Below are positions 24,637 to 37,026 of a DNA stretch of 64,000 nt, piece after piece (the first letter of the stretch is position 1; each line of letters starts with the position of its first letter). Under the pieces are notes generated by a model. The model worked only from the letters and a program-made list of their open reading frames with translations. It searched no databases and was not told the DNA's origin. Made by a program: the position numbers and the translations under genes. The DNA lies in contig JAALGY010000047.1 in the NCBI GenBank assembly GCA_032358165.1, positions 248,001 through 312,000 of the forward strand. The letters run 5' to 3'. This DNA comes from Diplosphaera chodatii. Its lineage: Eukaryota; Chlorophyta; Trebouxiophyceae; Prasiolales; Stichococcaceae.

Positions 24637-26028
24637 GGGGCGTGCACCAGGGAGGACGCGCCGGCGGACCCCCCCGTAGCGGCGGCGGCGGCGGGCGCGG
24701 CCGGCCGCGGTGGCCGCCGGGACGCCGCCCTGGCCGGGCCCAGCTTCACGGTGGTGGGCCCTGGCGTCGTGGGGCCCCTCGGATCCTCATCCGGCCGGAT
24801 CAGCACCTGCACACGAAGACAGGGGCAATTGGCACATATGTTGCAGTGAGCGAGAGAAAGTAGGCGATCATCTGGTTGCAGCCTTGCACAGGTGCATGGT
24901 GAGTCTGCATGGTGAGTCTCCGCCTGACCATGCAGAGGATCGCTGCATCAGGCTGGAGCTGTAGGCTTGACGCAATGATGCAGTGTTGCAGGCCTTGGTG
25001 AACAATGATTTTATGGCGCTGAAGTCATCTCCTACCTTGCAGGTGGCAGAATGAACATCACGAAATGCCTCTGCAATTGCCCAGTGGTCATCCCCCAGGG
25101 CAGCCCTGCACCACATGGCAAGGTCGGCACTGCGTGCTGGCGCCTCTGTTATGCTCTGTACCGACAGCATGTCGAAAAGCACAATGGCATACGCCCTAAC
25201 CAACGAGAATCAGCCCATTCAATGTGGACAACGTAGCAAGGTTGTGCATTGATGTGTTGGTGCCGCCAGCCTGGCACGACATACCTTTCAAAGCGGTCGG
25301 AGGTGTACAGCGCGTGCCGGATCTGGCTCTTCCAGTGGTCGTTGTGCGTAATGAGCCGGGAGCCGCCGGACCGCTTGTACGCAATCCGTCCCCGCTCCTC
25401 GCATGCATAGTAGATCTGCCCGGGGGGAAGCTACACGCATCAGAGCCGGCAACCTGCTCCACACGCCACAGACACCATGGCAGGCAGGCCCCATGCACCC
25501 AACGATTGAAGCCTGCTGCAACATGATCACTGCGCTAAGTTGAGGGGCAGTGCCGAGCAGTTCGAGGGGCGACAGCAGAGCAGGACGCCAGCAGGTGTTA
25601 GGGTTTAAGTTGGTAAGCGGGGGCGGCCACTGCCAGGCTGCGATGCCGCACCTGTCGCAGTGTCGCCTGAGAGCCGTGCTGCACAATGGCGGCATGGATC
25701 ATGTCCTGAACACTGGCATAGGCGTCCACCTCCAGAGCCTGATGGTCAGGGGGACGGCAGTCAGTCGAGTGCAGCAAGTGTGGCGACAGCCCTACTACTT
25801 CTGCAAAACGTCTGCGCGTGTGGCAGTGTCGTGACTGCGATGCGCATGCTAGTCCCTGATCATGTGCTGGAAGCCGAACAGGCATGGAGCGAGCATCGGC
25901 GCAATTGGGGGGCAAAGACAGGCAGCACTGCTGTGTCAAGGGCGCAGGGCGTGCAGCTCGAGCATTGCAAGGTCTCAAGTCGAATACTAAGCGGTGCGCA
26001 CCTTGATCTCACGCTCGCGGCCCGCCAT
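21317..26028 (-). CDS. Winged-helix DNA-binding-like protein with long disordered tail
   Basis: Exon 1 (26002-26028) encodes MAGREREIK. Exon 2 (25652-25738) has ASVQDMIHAAIVQHGSQATL. Exon 3 (25285-25415) has IYYACEERGRIAYK followed by THNDHWKSQIRHALYTSDRF. The order helix, TLxxIY, basic wing, then W-K-x-x-I-R-H-x-L and a final Phe resembles forkhead and linker-histone H15 winged helices, but the family is not certain. Later exons are low-complexity: 24462-24805 with a ten-Gln run and SKRRRTR basic cluster, 24070-24213, 23740-23860 with SIYVHTPYVDVSEGEDE, 23300-23523, 22760-23095 ending GPIKKRYK, 22500-22590, 22130-22318, about 21665-21960 and 21317-21495. Most joins keep phase. The exon 3 to exon 4 join does not, so a micro-exon is probably missing. 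A nuclear DNA-binding role is inferred. Confidence 0.65.
24606..24635 (-). repeat. CAG repeat coding for ten Gln
   Basis: Ten perfect CTG triplets on the plus strand read as CAG on the coding strand. They lie in exon 4 of the winged-helix gene, in the disordered part after the DNA-binding region. Confidence 0.9.
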
Positions 26029-27578
26029 GCTCGCTGCAAATGGCAGCAACAAGGCGCCTTGGTCAACACACCCAAGCACACAATGTGCTGCCCTTTGGAC
26101 TGCTTGAGTGCAGCCGCATCGAACATGCATACAACAAGAGGATCAAGGTCATCTAGCAGGCGGTGTGCTGCAGCTGAAAGTGCTGTGCTGCGGGGTATGT
26201 GGCCCAGTGCATGTTCACATCCACTATGCCTGTTCAGGTGACAGCAGCCTGACAAGGCGCCAATAGTCTGGGCGTAAGCCACGCTATTACGATATGTCGT
26301 CAAGCTCACTGTTGGAGTATTGGCGTTCCGGCTGCTGTTGTTCCGAAGGTGGCTGGCCTGCAGGGCAGAGAGGCTGTCGCATTAGCAGTGTGCCGGCTGT
26401 ATGCGGACATCGCACCGTGTCAACTGCCGTGGAGGTTCAGCTAGTATCAGAATCCAAGCCGGCGAGGCGCCCGCCGTTCTGGAATAGCATATGCGGCTGA
26501 CAGGGCAATGAACACACGCGGATGGGAGCGGAATGGCGGACTTCGCCCAATTGTTGAATGCAATTAAGCACACTATACCGTTGGCAGTGATGTGAGAGGG
26601 AACCAATGGCCACCCTAAGTGGGTAGCACCGGTCTGCTGACCGGGGGGCAGGAGAAAACAGGGGCCGGAGGCGAAGGCATACATGCCTGGAAGATGGAGG
26701 TCTGGCGCAACGGCAGAGCCCTGCAGGTGCGGCAGCGGTTCTTGATCAGGCTTTGCTACGTCAGATTGCTGCATCTGCTGCCGCGACGCCGCTTGACAAG
26801 CCGGTGCCGGCTGCACCGAACCCCTGATGTTGCTGCAGAGTGTTGATCATCCGACCTCCACAGGCTGGCGCGAGAAACACTTGCAGTGGCATACGTGCAA
26901 GTTCAAATTCACCCTTGTGAGGAGCGGCGGTCCCCAGAGTGGTCGGCGGTGGCCGCAGCTGCAAGCTTCCTGTCGGAGAAATGTTGCCCGCCCTATAAGC
27001 CCCCTGTACTCGCGAGATGCACTTCATGCACAGCCCCCCTGATATCTCGCCCGATGCTGCTGCCCTGAGCTTGGCTGCGTGTCAAGATTTGCCTTGAGGT
27101 ATATCTTGCGACTAAGCGTTCATCTTTTGTGGCTGCGAACTGAAGTTGTGTCCTGTCACCTTGGTAGTATTGTCTCTGCGGGCAACAGGAACACCAGACT
27201 TGCGCTTGGACTGAAGCTTCCCTTCGGAGCACAGGCCTGATGGCCGCGCACACGCTGCCACGTACCGTTCCACCGGCCAGTCGTGATGGCTCTGCACATT
27301 GCAGCACCAGCGGCCGCAGCTGCGCCTTTATGGGCTCCCAACTGCCGCCCAAGCAGATTCGGGGATGCAGGTGACGAGCACTAAAATCACCTGCCAGGAC
27401 ACCCTGATTTGCATGTATGTACTGTGCGCTTTGTGAGCATGAGTGCTTGTCAAGCTGGGTCAGGCTGTTCGGCTGCCTTGCCGTGTGCGCCACCAAGGGT
27501 TTTGACTCTGCTGGCGCTCACGCCTGCCCTGAGTATTTCATTACCTCATGCAGGAACTCCAGGAGACAACAGAGGGTC
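26029..27578. promoter_or_regulatory. Divergent intergenic region between winged-helix gene and SUFB
   Basis: The two flanking genes start in opposite directions, so this 1.5 kb should carry both promoters. It may also hold an upstream SUFB exon coding for a plastid transit peptide, since the called first exon does not look like a typical one. No clear coding exon, tRNA or core promoter motif was identified. Confidence 0.4.
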
Positions 27579-29434
27579 ATGACGGCCATGGCTCAGCCGG
27601 ACGCCGACGGCGAGCAGCTACGCGGCAGGACACAGCTGGCATCGCAGCAAGCGGCGCCACGCAGCCTCAGCCCCCCGCGAGCAGAGCCATCAGCACGTGG
27701 CCCGCCGGCGCCCTCTGCATCAGCGCTTGCGGAGGCGCCAGCCATGTCCGACGAGAAGCGGGTGAGCAGGTGGCAACAGCGCCGTATGGGTTGCCCTCTG
27801 TTTGTCAGTGGCGCAGACTGGTCTGCCAGCCACCTCGCGCCACCTCGTGACCTGCAGCGTATGTGAACACGTTGCGATGGCTGTTAGCGGCTTATCAGTG
27901 GCAGCAGTAGGCCGCAAAGCCTTCTAGAGGTTGTAAAGGTCAGCATCCTGCTGCGGCGTGAGTGCAATCACGGTCCCCGCGGCTCCCGCAGGAGCTCAGC
28001 AGCATGATGAACAAGGAGTACAAGCACGGCTGGCACATCGCCATGGAGTACGACGAGTTCCCCCTGGGCCTGAGCGAGGACATCGTGCGCGCCATCTCCG
28101 CGGTGAAGGACGAGCCGGAGTGGCTGCTGGACTTCCGGCTGCGCGCCTACCGCCGGTGGCTCACCATGGAGGAGCCCGAGTGGTCCGACAACAGGTACAA
28201 GAAGCCAGACTATCAGAAGCTGCGGTACCACAGCGCGCCCAAGAAGAAGAAGACGGTGGGCTCGCTGGACGAGATCGACCCGGACATGCGCGCCGCCTGG
28301 GACAAACTGGGCATCCCCATTGGCGAGCAGAAGCGGCTGGGGAATGTGGAGGCGCCCAAGGTGGCAATGGACTATGTGTGGGACTCCGCCTCCATCCTGA
28401 CCTCCTTCCGCGAGGAACTGTCCAAGTTCGGCGTCGTCTTCTGCTCCATCTCGGAGGCCATCAAGGAGTACCCAGACCTCGTGCGCCAGCACCTGGGCTC
28501 AGTGGTGCCTGCGGGTGACAACTACTACGCAGCGCTCAACTGCGCGGTGTTCTCAGACGGCAGCTTCGTGTACATTCCCAAGGGCGTCAAGTGCCCCATG
28601 GAGCTGTCCACCTACTTCCGCATCAATGCGCAGGAGTCTGGCCAGTTCGAGCGCACGCTGATTGTGGCGGATGAGGACAGCTATGTGTCGTACCTGGAGG
28701 GCTGCACGGCGCCCGCTTTTGACGAGAACACGCTGCATGCGGCAGTCGTGGAGCTGTCAGCTGCGCGTGGGTCGGAGATCAAGTACTCCACCGTGCAGAA
28801 TTGGTATGCTGGTGACGCAGACGGCAAGGGCGGCATCTACAACTTCGTCACCAAGCGCGGCCTCTGTCATGGCGAGAAGTCAAAGATCTCGTGGACGCAG
28901 GTGGAGACAGGCAGCGCCATCACCTGGAAGTACCCCTCGTGCATCCTGAAGGGCGATGGCAGTGTGGGCGAGTTCTACTCTGTAGCGCTCACGAACAATG
29001 CGCAGCAGGCCGACACAGGCACGAAGATGGTGCATATCGGCAAGAACACACGCTCGCGGATCGTGTCAAAGGGCATCTCGGCGGGCGGCAGCCGCAACGC
29101 CTACCGCGGCCTAGTGTCGGTGGCACCCAGTGCTGAGGGTGCCCGCAACTACTCCCAGTGTGACAGCATGCTGATCGGCGATGGCGCGGCAGCCAACACC
29201 TACCCATACATCCAGGTCCGGCACCCCACAGCCCGCGTGGAGCACGAGGCCAGCACCAGCAAGATCGGCGAGGACCAGCTGTTTTACTTCCAGCAGCGCG
29301 GCATTCCGATGGAGGAGGCTGTTGCCATGATCATCTCAGGCTTCTGTGCGGAGGTGTTCCAGGAGTTGCCTATGGAGTTTGCACAGGAGGTGCAATCGCT
29401 CATGTCGCTCAAGCTGGAGGGGTCCGTGGGCTGA
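27579..29434 (+). CDS. SUFB: SufB, Fe-S cluster assembly scaffold subunit (plastid SUF system)
   Basis: SufB works with SufC and SufD as the scaffold on which Fe-S clusters are built; in green algae and plants it is a plastid protein. Exon 2 (27992-29434) encodes about 480 residues matching SufB end to end, with [16 protein letters not shown], a YHSAPKKKK segment, [52 protein letters not shown] and the C-terminal [11 protein letters not shown]. The conserved Cys in [12 protein letters not shown] and the His-Glu in [14 protein letters not shown] correspond to the proposed cluster and persulfide residues. Exon 1 (27579-27761) adds 61 residues rich in Ala, Pro and Ser; its donor GTGAGC and the acceptor at 27991 are both phase 0. 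Exon 1 contains several acidic residues and is not a clear transit peptide, so the true start may lie further upstream. Confidence 0.95.
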
Positions 29435-30020
29435 GCGCAGCTTGTACAGTGGGGTAGAGTTTCATGAGGGGTGTATGATGCTATGCTGCGGTGGTGCGGC
29501 CGTGTGTGATTTCGTTGGCAGGTCCTGGCCTGCTGCCATTCATTGATCAGTGTCAGCTCACGAGATGCATGTTGATTGCAAGGCTGACGTGTGAAGGGGT
29601 CACGGATGTATCAGTGGCATGCAACTCGTCACATGTACCATCTCGCCGCATGAGCTCGATCTAGTGCAAACCATCATGCCATGGTACTTTGCCGCCTGAT
29701 GACAGACTCTCTGCAATTTACCTGCCTGTTCCATTCGGACACCAGGGAGATCACTGTTCCTATGTCAGCATTGTCAGGTACTGTATGCTCTTGAGGGCGA
29801 TGACCTACGGTACCTCCTGTTTCAACACCCTCAGCAACTCCAGGCTGGACTCGTGCCACCCCGAGAATCTGCTCTCGCGACAGAACACGGTGTCCCAGGA
29901 TGCATGTTTCAGCTTCTCCTGCTGCATTTCTTCCCGCCTGAATTGCACATGTTCCACACTGTATCGAGGTGACACGATGCAAAAGTGCAGGGAGTGCACC
30001 AGGCATCCCTGGATGCACAG
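29435..30020. other. Intergenic region between SUFB and ceramidase genes
   Basis: Both flanking genes are on the plus strand. This should hold the 3' untranslated region of SUFB and the promoter of the ceramidase. No coding frame or RNA gene was recognised. Confidence 0.4.
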
Positions 30021-33000
30021 ATGGGCATCATGAAATCAGACATGATGCACAAGTTCCTGGTCCTGGTGGTTGCACTCTGGGTGGTTGCAGCGGGGCGCGC
30101 GATGGCAAACGGGCCAGAAGACGGATCCTATCTGATAGGCACAGGTGCGGCAGAGTGACACAGAAACCGTATGGTTCAAATATGTCCACAGACCCTGGAA
30201 AAATTTCCGACACCATACTGTTCCATGTGCAAGCCCCATAGCTACCTTCTTTGAGCTCTCTGCTTATGCACGCGCATCAGGCCTCTTCTCGTGCACTGCG
30301 TCTTGTAGCTGATTGGTCTGCACATAGGTGCATGTGGTGCGCCGCATGCGCAGTGGAATGACTGCTTGCCAAGGTGGACGCCCCTGCTGCATGCAGGCAT
30401 TGCCGACGTGACGGGCCCAGCTGCAGATGTGAACATGATGGGGTACGCCATGCCGCAGCAGCTGGTGGCCGGGGTGCACACGCGCCTTTGGGCGCGCGCC
30501 TTCATTGTTGCGGATCCCCAGAACGTCACGTAAGCAGCTGCACAGGGTGGCACGGACTTGTGCAAGGCTGCTCGTGCGCCCTTGCATGCTTGCTTGACGA
30601 TCAGGATGTCAAACCTATCCGATAACTACCTGTGTGCAGTGCATGTCGAGCCTGGCAGCAACCATTGTCACGATGCAACAAGCTGCCATGCAGGTCTCGG
30701 TTCGTGTTTGTCAATCTGGACGCCTGCATGGCGTCGCAGGCTGTGACGCTGGCAGTGCACGCCAAGTTGCAGGTCAGTACTGCCAGTGTTCTTGCCAAGC
30801 TTTGGGCTCGAATGTGACGCCTGAAAGACTGGTGCCCTGGCACGATGGCCAACCACCCTGCAATGCTGGCACCGTCATCTGCAGCACAACAATACGGGGT
30901 CAACACAAGCCACCAGTCTGTGTCTTGCCGCTTCGACAGGCAGACTTTGGCGAGCTATATGGCCCTCAGAACGTGGCAATCAGCGGCATTCACACGCACT
31001 CGGGGCCTGGTGGCTACCTGCAGTACCTGCTATATGACATCACATCGTTGGGCTTTGTGCGCGAGTCCTTCGATGCGCTTGTGGATGGTATAGTGCTGGT
31101 GGGTTGCAGTGACCTGTTGCACTTCTCGTCGGCATGACCTGCACACATACATGTCTCCCTTGCTGCAGACTGTTTCCATCTGCTATGTCGAGCTGCATTT
31201 GATACTGTGATGCGTGAACAGCATGCACGCTGCTCGATGGCCTCGCTGCAGGCCATTCAAAGGGCGCACCGCTCGGTACGGGGTGGCCGCCTGTCGCTGT
31301 CGGCAGGCGAGCTGCTGGATGCTAACGCCAACCGCAGCCCAACAGCCTACATGGTGAGCTATGCGGCTGTGTGACCCTGGCGTCGCCAGCGGTTGTTCAG
31401 GCATAAGCACGATCCACTCTTGCTGGTTGTGAAGAACGAAGTTTTGTGCACTGCCAACAGGCAAACCCTGCAGGTGAGCGTGCCCGCTTCAAGCACAACA
31501 CAGACAAGGAGATGACGCTCCTGCGGCTGGACGCTGCAGACACTGGCATGTATGTGGCAGTGTGAAATCACAACCATGCTCCTTTGTGATGATCAACCTG
31601 TGTGATATGGACACTCAGCAAGGATGTGACTCAGGGTGGCTCAACGTGCAGGGAGGCCTCACATACTGTACTCATGTAGGACTGCACCATCACAGGGGTC
31701 TGGGCGCAATGACATGGTTTCCTGTGCATTGCACATCCATCAACAACACCAACAGCCTCATCTCGGGTGACAACAAGGGGGCCGCCTCCCAGATGTTTGA
31801 GCGCCATGCACATGGCAGGTTGGCCCTTGTGCCATTACCGCAGGCTTTGATTGGTTGGAGCACAGCCTGCATGCAATCTAATTGGGCGTTCTTGTGACTC
31901 AGTGCCATATGACTGACTGTGACGACTAGCATCCCGCTGCATGTAGGGCAGCAGCAGGGGATGCGTCAAATGGGGACTTTGACCCGGCTTTCATTGCCGG
32001 CTTCGGGCAGGCGAATGTGGGCGACACCTCACCAAACGTCCTGGGAGCCTTCTGCCAAGACACTGGTGCGGCAGCTGGGTCTGCCATGGCAACTGTGCCG
32101 TGTTGCGGGAAACATAATGATGTGCATAGCAGTAGCTGGGATTGGGGCACATCACCTGTCAAGTATGTGCAGGTGGTGTTTGTGGTCTCCGGCAGATGCA
32201 GTGCACACCTGACACACTTTTACCATACTGCATGCCGTGTCAGGGTGATTGCAAAGGATACTCGTAGTGAGATCACCAAGGGCTATTTGCGGTGTCGGCG
32301 ACGCTCATGTCGTAATCGTACACCATTTGCAGGGGAACCATGCTCGCCAGAGCACTCCACGTGCAATGGGCGCAATGAGCTGTGCGTGGGGCGGGGGCCC
32401 GGGTGGCCCGACCACTTTGCGTCCAATGAGATCATAGGGCGGCGGCAGTACCAGCAGGCACTGGAGCTGTGGAACAGCACCACGCCTATCACAGGTGATG
32501 ACCAGGGAGTGTGTTGCTGTGATTCGATACCAGCCACGCTCTGAAACCCCAAATGCTGCCGTCACCCACATGAGCTGGCTCCTGCGGCACTGCAGCCACT
32601 GCATGAACCGCATGAACCCAGCATCGTTGTTGCAGAGGGTTTGTGTCAGCGTGATCACAATGGGCGCTGCTCTCGACAGCCCAGCACCTCATCTGCAAAA
32701 CGCCCTTGCTCCGAAGGGGCCATCCAGTACCGGCACCAGTACCTGGACATGAGCGCCCAGGTGGTGGAGGCGTCCGACTGGACGCGCGCCGGGCGGACCT
32801 GCCCTGCAGCGATGGGCTTCTCGTTCGCCGCCGGCACCACTGACGGTGTGCAGCCTGGCACACGGCATGTGATCCAAGTCCCTGTTGGTCACATTCTCGT
32901 CACACTGTTGCAGGTGAAGCGAGGACCGCGCTGTTGTACATCAGTGAATCCACTATCCAGCGCAGGCTGCAGTAGCCTCCCCTCCTGCTGCAAGGCTGTT

Positions 33001-35271
33001 GTTGAGTGTCTGCAGGCCCGGGCGCCTTCGACTTCACGCAGGGCGACACCAATGGCACCACCTTCTGGCGCATCGTGCGGGACTTCCTGCATGTGCCCAC
33101 CAACGAGCAGGTCTGCCAGCCTTCCATGCACTTCAGGCCTACCAGCAGTGGCGAATACGATCCTTGCTGCCGTGCACAGCCCCGGGCAGCAGGGAAGCCG
33201 GCACTGCAAGGTGTCAGCAGCAGCCCGATGCTGTCCCGACTGCCCTGCAGGTGGCGTGCCAGGCGCCAAAGCCGATCCTGCTGGACACAGGCTCGGTGCA
33301 CCTGCCGTACTCCTGGCAGCCCGCCATCACGGAGATCTCCATCTTCAGGGTCGGTCAGGTCAGCGCCGGCACCCGTAGCCCCTGTCATACACATTTAACC
33401 TGGCTTTTGTGTGTGCTTGGGTACCAGATTGATGATGAGATGCTGCCAGGGGTGGTGGCATGCTGTTACATCCGTGGGTTGTTGCTGCTGGGCGCTGTTG
33501 CGCATCCCAGTGTGCTGTGTGTCGCCCGTGCAGCTGGTCATCCTGGCGGTGCCGGGCGAGTTCACGACCATGGCGGGGCGCCGGCTGCGTGCTGCGGTCC
33601 ATGACAAGGTGCACCGTCATCTCCAACGAGCTCATCTGTGCCTTGCCACAAGCAGATGTGCAGGCACTGCTCCTCAGTGCAGATGTGCCATCAGCAGACG
33701 CAGCACCCTATGTGAAAGCAGCGACTCGGTGTAGCGCGGTCCTGGGTCATGCGACAGTGGCGGTGACACGCTGTGGCGGACAGGTCAAGGGGGCCTGGGG
33801 CGAGGGTGTGCACCTGGTCATCGCGGGGCTGACCAACACGTACAGCAGCTACGTCACCACTTTCGAGGAGTATGGCGTGCAGCGTTACGAGGGCGCCTCC
33901 ACCCTGTACGGCCCCCACACCCTGGACGCCTACATCCAGGTGTGGCCACGGCGCCGCGCCGACGATACGTCTGACGTCGCAACCGTGTAAGATGCGCGAC
34001 GATCAGTGTGCAGCTGCCGCGGCGATCACAGCAGCTGCCTGGCTGGCTTGGCCCCACACTACAGTTGCGCCCTGGCAGCAGCCTGTCGTGACGGGAGTAA
34101 TTGTAGCTGTTTGGGGATCCTACCATTGAAGTTCACACATAAGCTGTATTGCCCCTCGTGCGGCGCTTCTCCCTGCTAATGTGCTAATGCATGGAGCGCG
34201 CGTGCATGCAGGCCTTCAGGAGATTGGCAGGGGACATGGTGGAGGGGCGGGATAGTGAGCCGGGCCCCCAGCCGCCCAATCTGGTGCCCAGGCAGTGGTC
34301 GCTGCTGCCGCCCGTGGTCATCGACAGCGCACCATTTGGTGAGGGTGTGTTCCAAAGTGCTGCTGGGCTGTGCCTGACAGTTTAGCAGCTGCAATTCATG
34401 TATGTAACCAGCTGCAGGACGTTCAGTTGCGACGATACCGCCCTGTACAGCGGGATGGCCTTGATGGGTCGTGCCTCATGCTCTGACGTAGGCAGCGCAT
34501 TCGGCAAGGTGGTGCAGGACGCAGGGAAGGGGCCCTGGGCGGCCAACCAGACGGTGAGCGTGACGTTCCAGAGCGCCTGCCCCCGCAACAGCCTCGGTCG
34601 CCGGGGTTCCTTCCTGACGGTGGAGCGGCTCGCAGACGGGTCCAGCACCGGCTGGGACGTGGTGAGCTCAGCAGTGGTCCTTACATCTGCTCCGCATGTC
34701 CATCCGCATCAGCATCTACTGACAGTGGGCACAGGGCACCTTCTTTGGCTGCGTTCAGCAGCGCTCAAATGTGTATCCACCAAGCAGGTGGCGACGGACA
34801 ATGACATGGAGACGCGCTTTGCGTGGCAGCGGCCGCACCCCCTGTCGTCAGAGTCCACAGCAGCGGTCAGTTGGACTGTGCCGGAGGGCGCGCCGCCAGG
34901 GACGTATCGCCTGCGGCACTTTGGGGACTCCAAGGGCGTGCTCGGCGGCATCAGCCCCTTCAGCGGGACATCAGGTCAGTGCCTGCGGCTGACGCGGCTC
35001 TGAACTTTTTGCAGTCTGGGCCGAAGGAGCTGTGGTACGTGAAATGCCGTTAGCAACCTTACCCACCCTGTGTCTGCGCTGCGGGAGAGCGAAGCGGCAA
35101 CCCGGAACGTAGTCTGACCTGTGCCATGCAGGTCACTTTCGTGTTGGGTCGCCGCCATTGGCGGTGTGCCGCTCGCCATTTGCCGGCCTGCGCCGCTCCT
35201 GCTGGCAGAGGCACACAAGGGGCTGGCTGCTTCGGCGGCTCAGATGGGGCGGTGTCACCTGGCAGCGCTGA
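30021..35271 (+). CDS. Neutral ceramidase, secreted
   Basis: Neutral ceramidases cleave the amide bond of ceramide to release sphingosine and a fatty acid. The first exon gives a signal peptide (MMHKFLVLVVALWVVAAGRA) followed by DGSYLIGTG; in-frame ATGs lie at 30021, 30030, 30042 and 30045. About 16 further exons keep the family order: GPAADVNMMGYAMPQQ (30397-30529), FVFVNLDACMASQAV (30694), NVAISGIHTHSGPGGYLQ (30943-31091) with a zinc-ligand His, GELLDANANRSP (31301-31351), HCTSINNTNSLISGDNKG (31698-31812) with a second His and the nucleophilic Ser region, NVGDTSPNVLGAFC (31948-32065), GRNELCVGRGPGWPD (32331-32494), CPAAMGFSFAAGTTDG (32717-32848), GPGAFDFTQGD (33017), KPILLDTG (33251), PGEFTTMAGRRLR (33535), GLTNTYSSYVTTFEEY (33785-33941), then the C-terminal beta domain (34208-35271). 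The join 34975 to 35132 is in phase and gives stop TGA 35269-35271. HCTS replaces the usual HGTS. The gene appears intact. Confidence 0.95.
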
Positions 35272-37026
35272 CAAATCTGCAGCAATCCTCTGTCACACTC
35301 AGTACATACCTCCTTACTCCACGGTAGCTGGGCTATCATTGTATCATGAGTTATCAGTGTATCAGAGTAAATCATTGTCTGGAAATTTTGGTGTACGCCT
35401 GATCCGTCACATGGGCAAGGTTGATCGGCAGCTGGCAAACAGGCGCACGAGGACCGCAGCCCAGATGCCGATGTCGTCGTGCCGCGACAAGCTGGCCGTT
35501 GTGCATCTAATGCAGTTGGTCATGGTGTGCCGCCAAGTGACATGCATGCCATCACGCGACCATTTGAGGCACACGTCAGAGGGCTCTCGCAGCCGGATCC
35601 CGACACGCCATGTCATGCCACGTCACTGCCCGTACCAGATCAAGGCCGATCAAGATGTCTAGGAACGGTGAAACCTGTACAAAGTATCAAACGGCACCTT
35701 AATGTCACCCGTGGTAAGCTCAGACGAGGCATGTCCAGGCCTTGGTCTGAGGCTCCACCCGATGAAGCGGGGCGCACCAGCGATCACGCTCATGCATGCA
35801 TGTCGGTCCTTCACCGACATGTGTCGTTACTTTACCGATCGGCCGGACGAGTGCGCACCGCCACGCACCCAAGTGCTGCAGCCACTCCGGCCCCCGTCTG
35901 CCTCACAGGTGCGCCCCGTCCGTCTCAGCGCCGCCGCCTGCCATGTCGGCATCGAACGTGCGGCAACTCGCGTCGACTGCGATCGCAGACGAGTCGTTGT
36001 TGCTGGGCAGGGCACATCTGCATAGGTCGAGGCCAGCGGCTGGGCAGCTTAGCACTTCAGCTCTGGCTTGTGAACTCAATGATGCGTCACGATGTTGGGG
36101 TGTACACCAGCCATCGGCGCGGTGCGCTGTTGCTCTTGCCTGTCGTGCTGCTCGTGGCGCAAGGCACCTGCAGGCGCTGGGGTCAGGAACCCCAATGTGG
36201 TAGTGGAGCTGTCTTGGCTGTCTTGGCACCGTGGCCCGCCCGTCTGATCGAGTCGCGGCGGTGGTAGTAGCAACCCTGCAAGGGCATCTGTATACCTCGC
36301 GTGACAGCCTACCTGCCGCTGGGACGGACACCGGCTTGCGACTGACGCTGGGAACGCACAGCTTGCGATTGCGCTGCCTTACTCAGCACGGGGCAGTTGG
36401 ATTAGTGTAGCTTCACAGACAGCAGCACTGCCTGGATCCAGCGCGCTCAGCGCATCCAGCGCAAAGACCTGCGGGCGATCTGGCCGTTGGTCGATGTGCG
36501 TGCCGTGGGCCGAGCGCAGGTGGTGAGGCGAATACACTCGCAGAAGCCAGCGGCAGAAGCCAACATCTTCACTGTGCTCCATCACTGACATAGCACAGCT
36601 GCACGGTAGGGATCTTGCCCATACCTGATACCTGGTGTGGCGCAACACATCGTGCATCACCGTTTCCGTGCCAGCTGCGAGGTCCACCCGTGCTTCTGGT
36701 TGCATTTTTTGCCCAACAGGCGCGTTGAGGTCGCGCTTATGAGCAGACGGATAGGTCGAAACCGATGATTCGATGATCGATGGAACGCCGCGTGCCGCCT
36801 GGCCACCGCGGTGCAGGGGTGGCACGGCAACATCACGGGGCCGAGATTTTGTACCAGATGTGGCAGCCTGCAGACGACAACAGCCGCCTTGATGCGGCGG
36901 CACCCTCACGGCCGCAAGCCTTCCACACGCACGCACGTTGCCATGCGATGGCGGCTGACTCCGTCAAGTCCGTCGTCGCTCCAGGTACACTCCACGTCCA
37001 GCCTGTGCCTGCTGCACCGGGCAGTG
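35272..37026. other. Intergenic region upstream of the SBP-box gene
   Basis: No gene is recognised with confidence. A 185-codon minus-strand frame at 36379-36936 has a balanced composition (for example SIIESSVSTYPSAHKRDL) but no recognisable domain. The region next to 37027 is the expected SBP gene promoter, though an upstream non-coding or coding exon cannot be excluded. Confidence 0.35.

Noticed and set aside
24895..24922. Small direct repeat GCATGGTGAGTCT, two copies
   Set aside because: It is too short and isolated to suggest a mobile element or regulatory array; it looks like a simple slippage duplication in an intron.
36379..36936. 185-codon minus-strand open frame upstream of the SBP gene
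   Set aside because: Composition is fairly protein-like, but no domain, splice partner or neighbour supports it, so it is mentioned only in the intergenic note.
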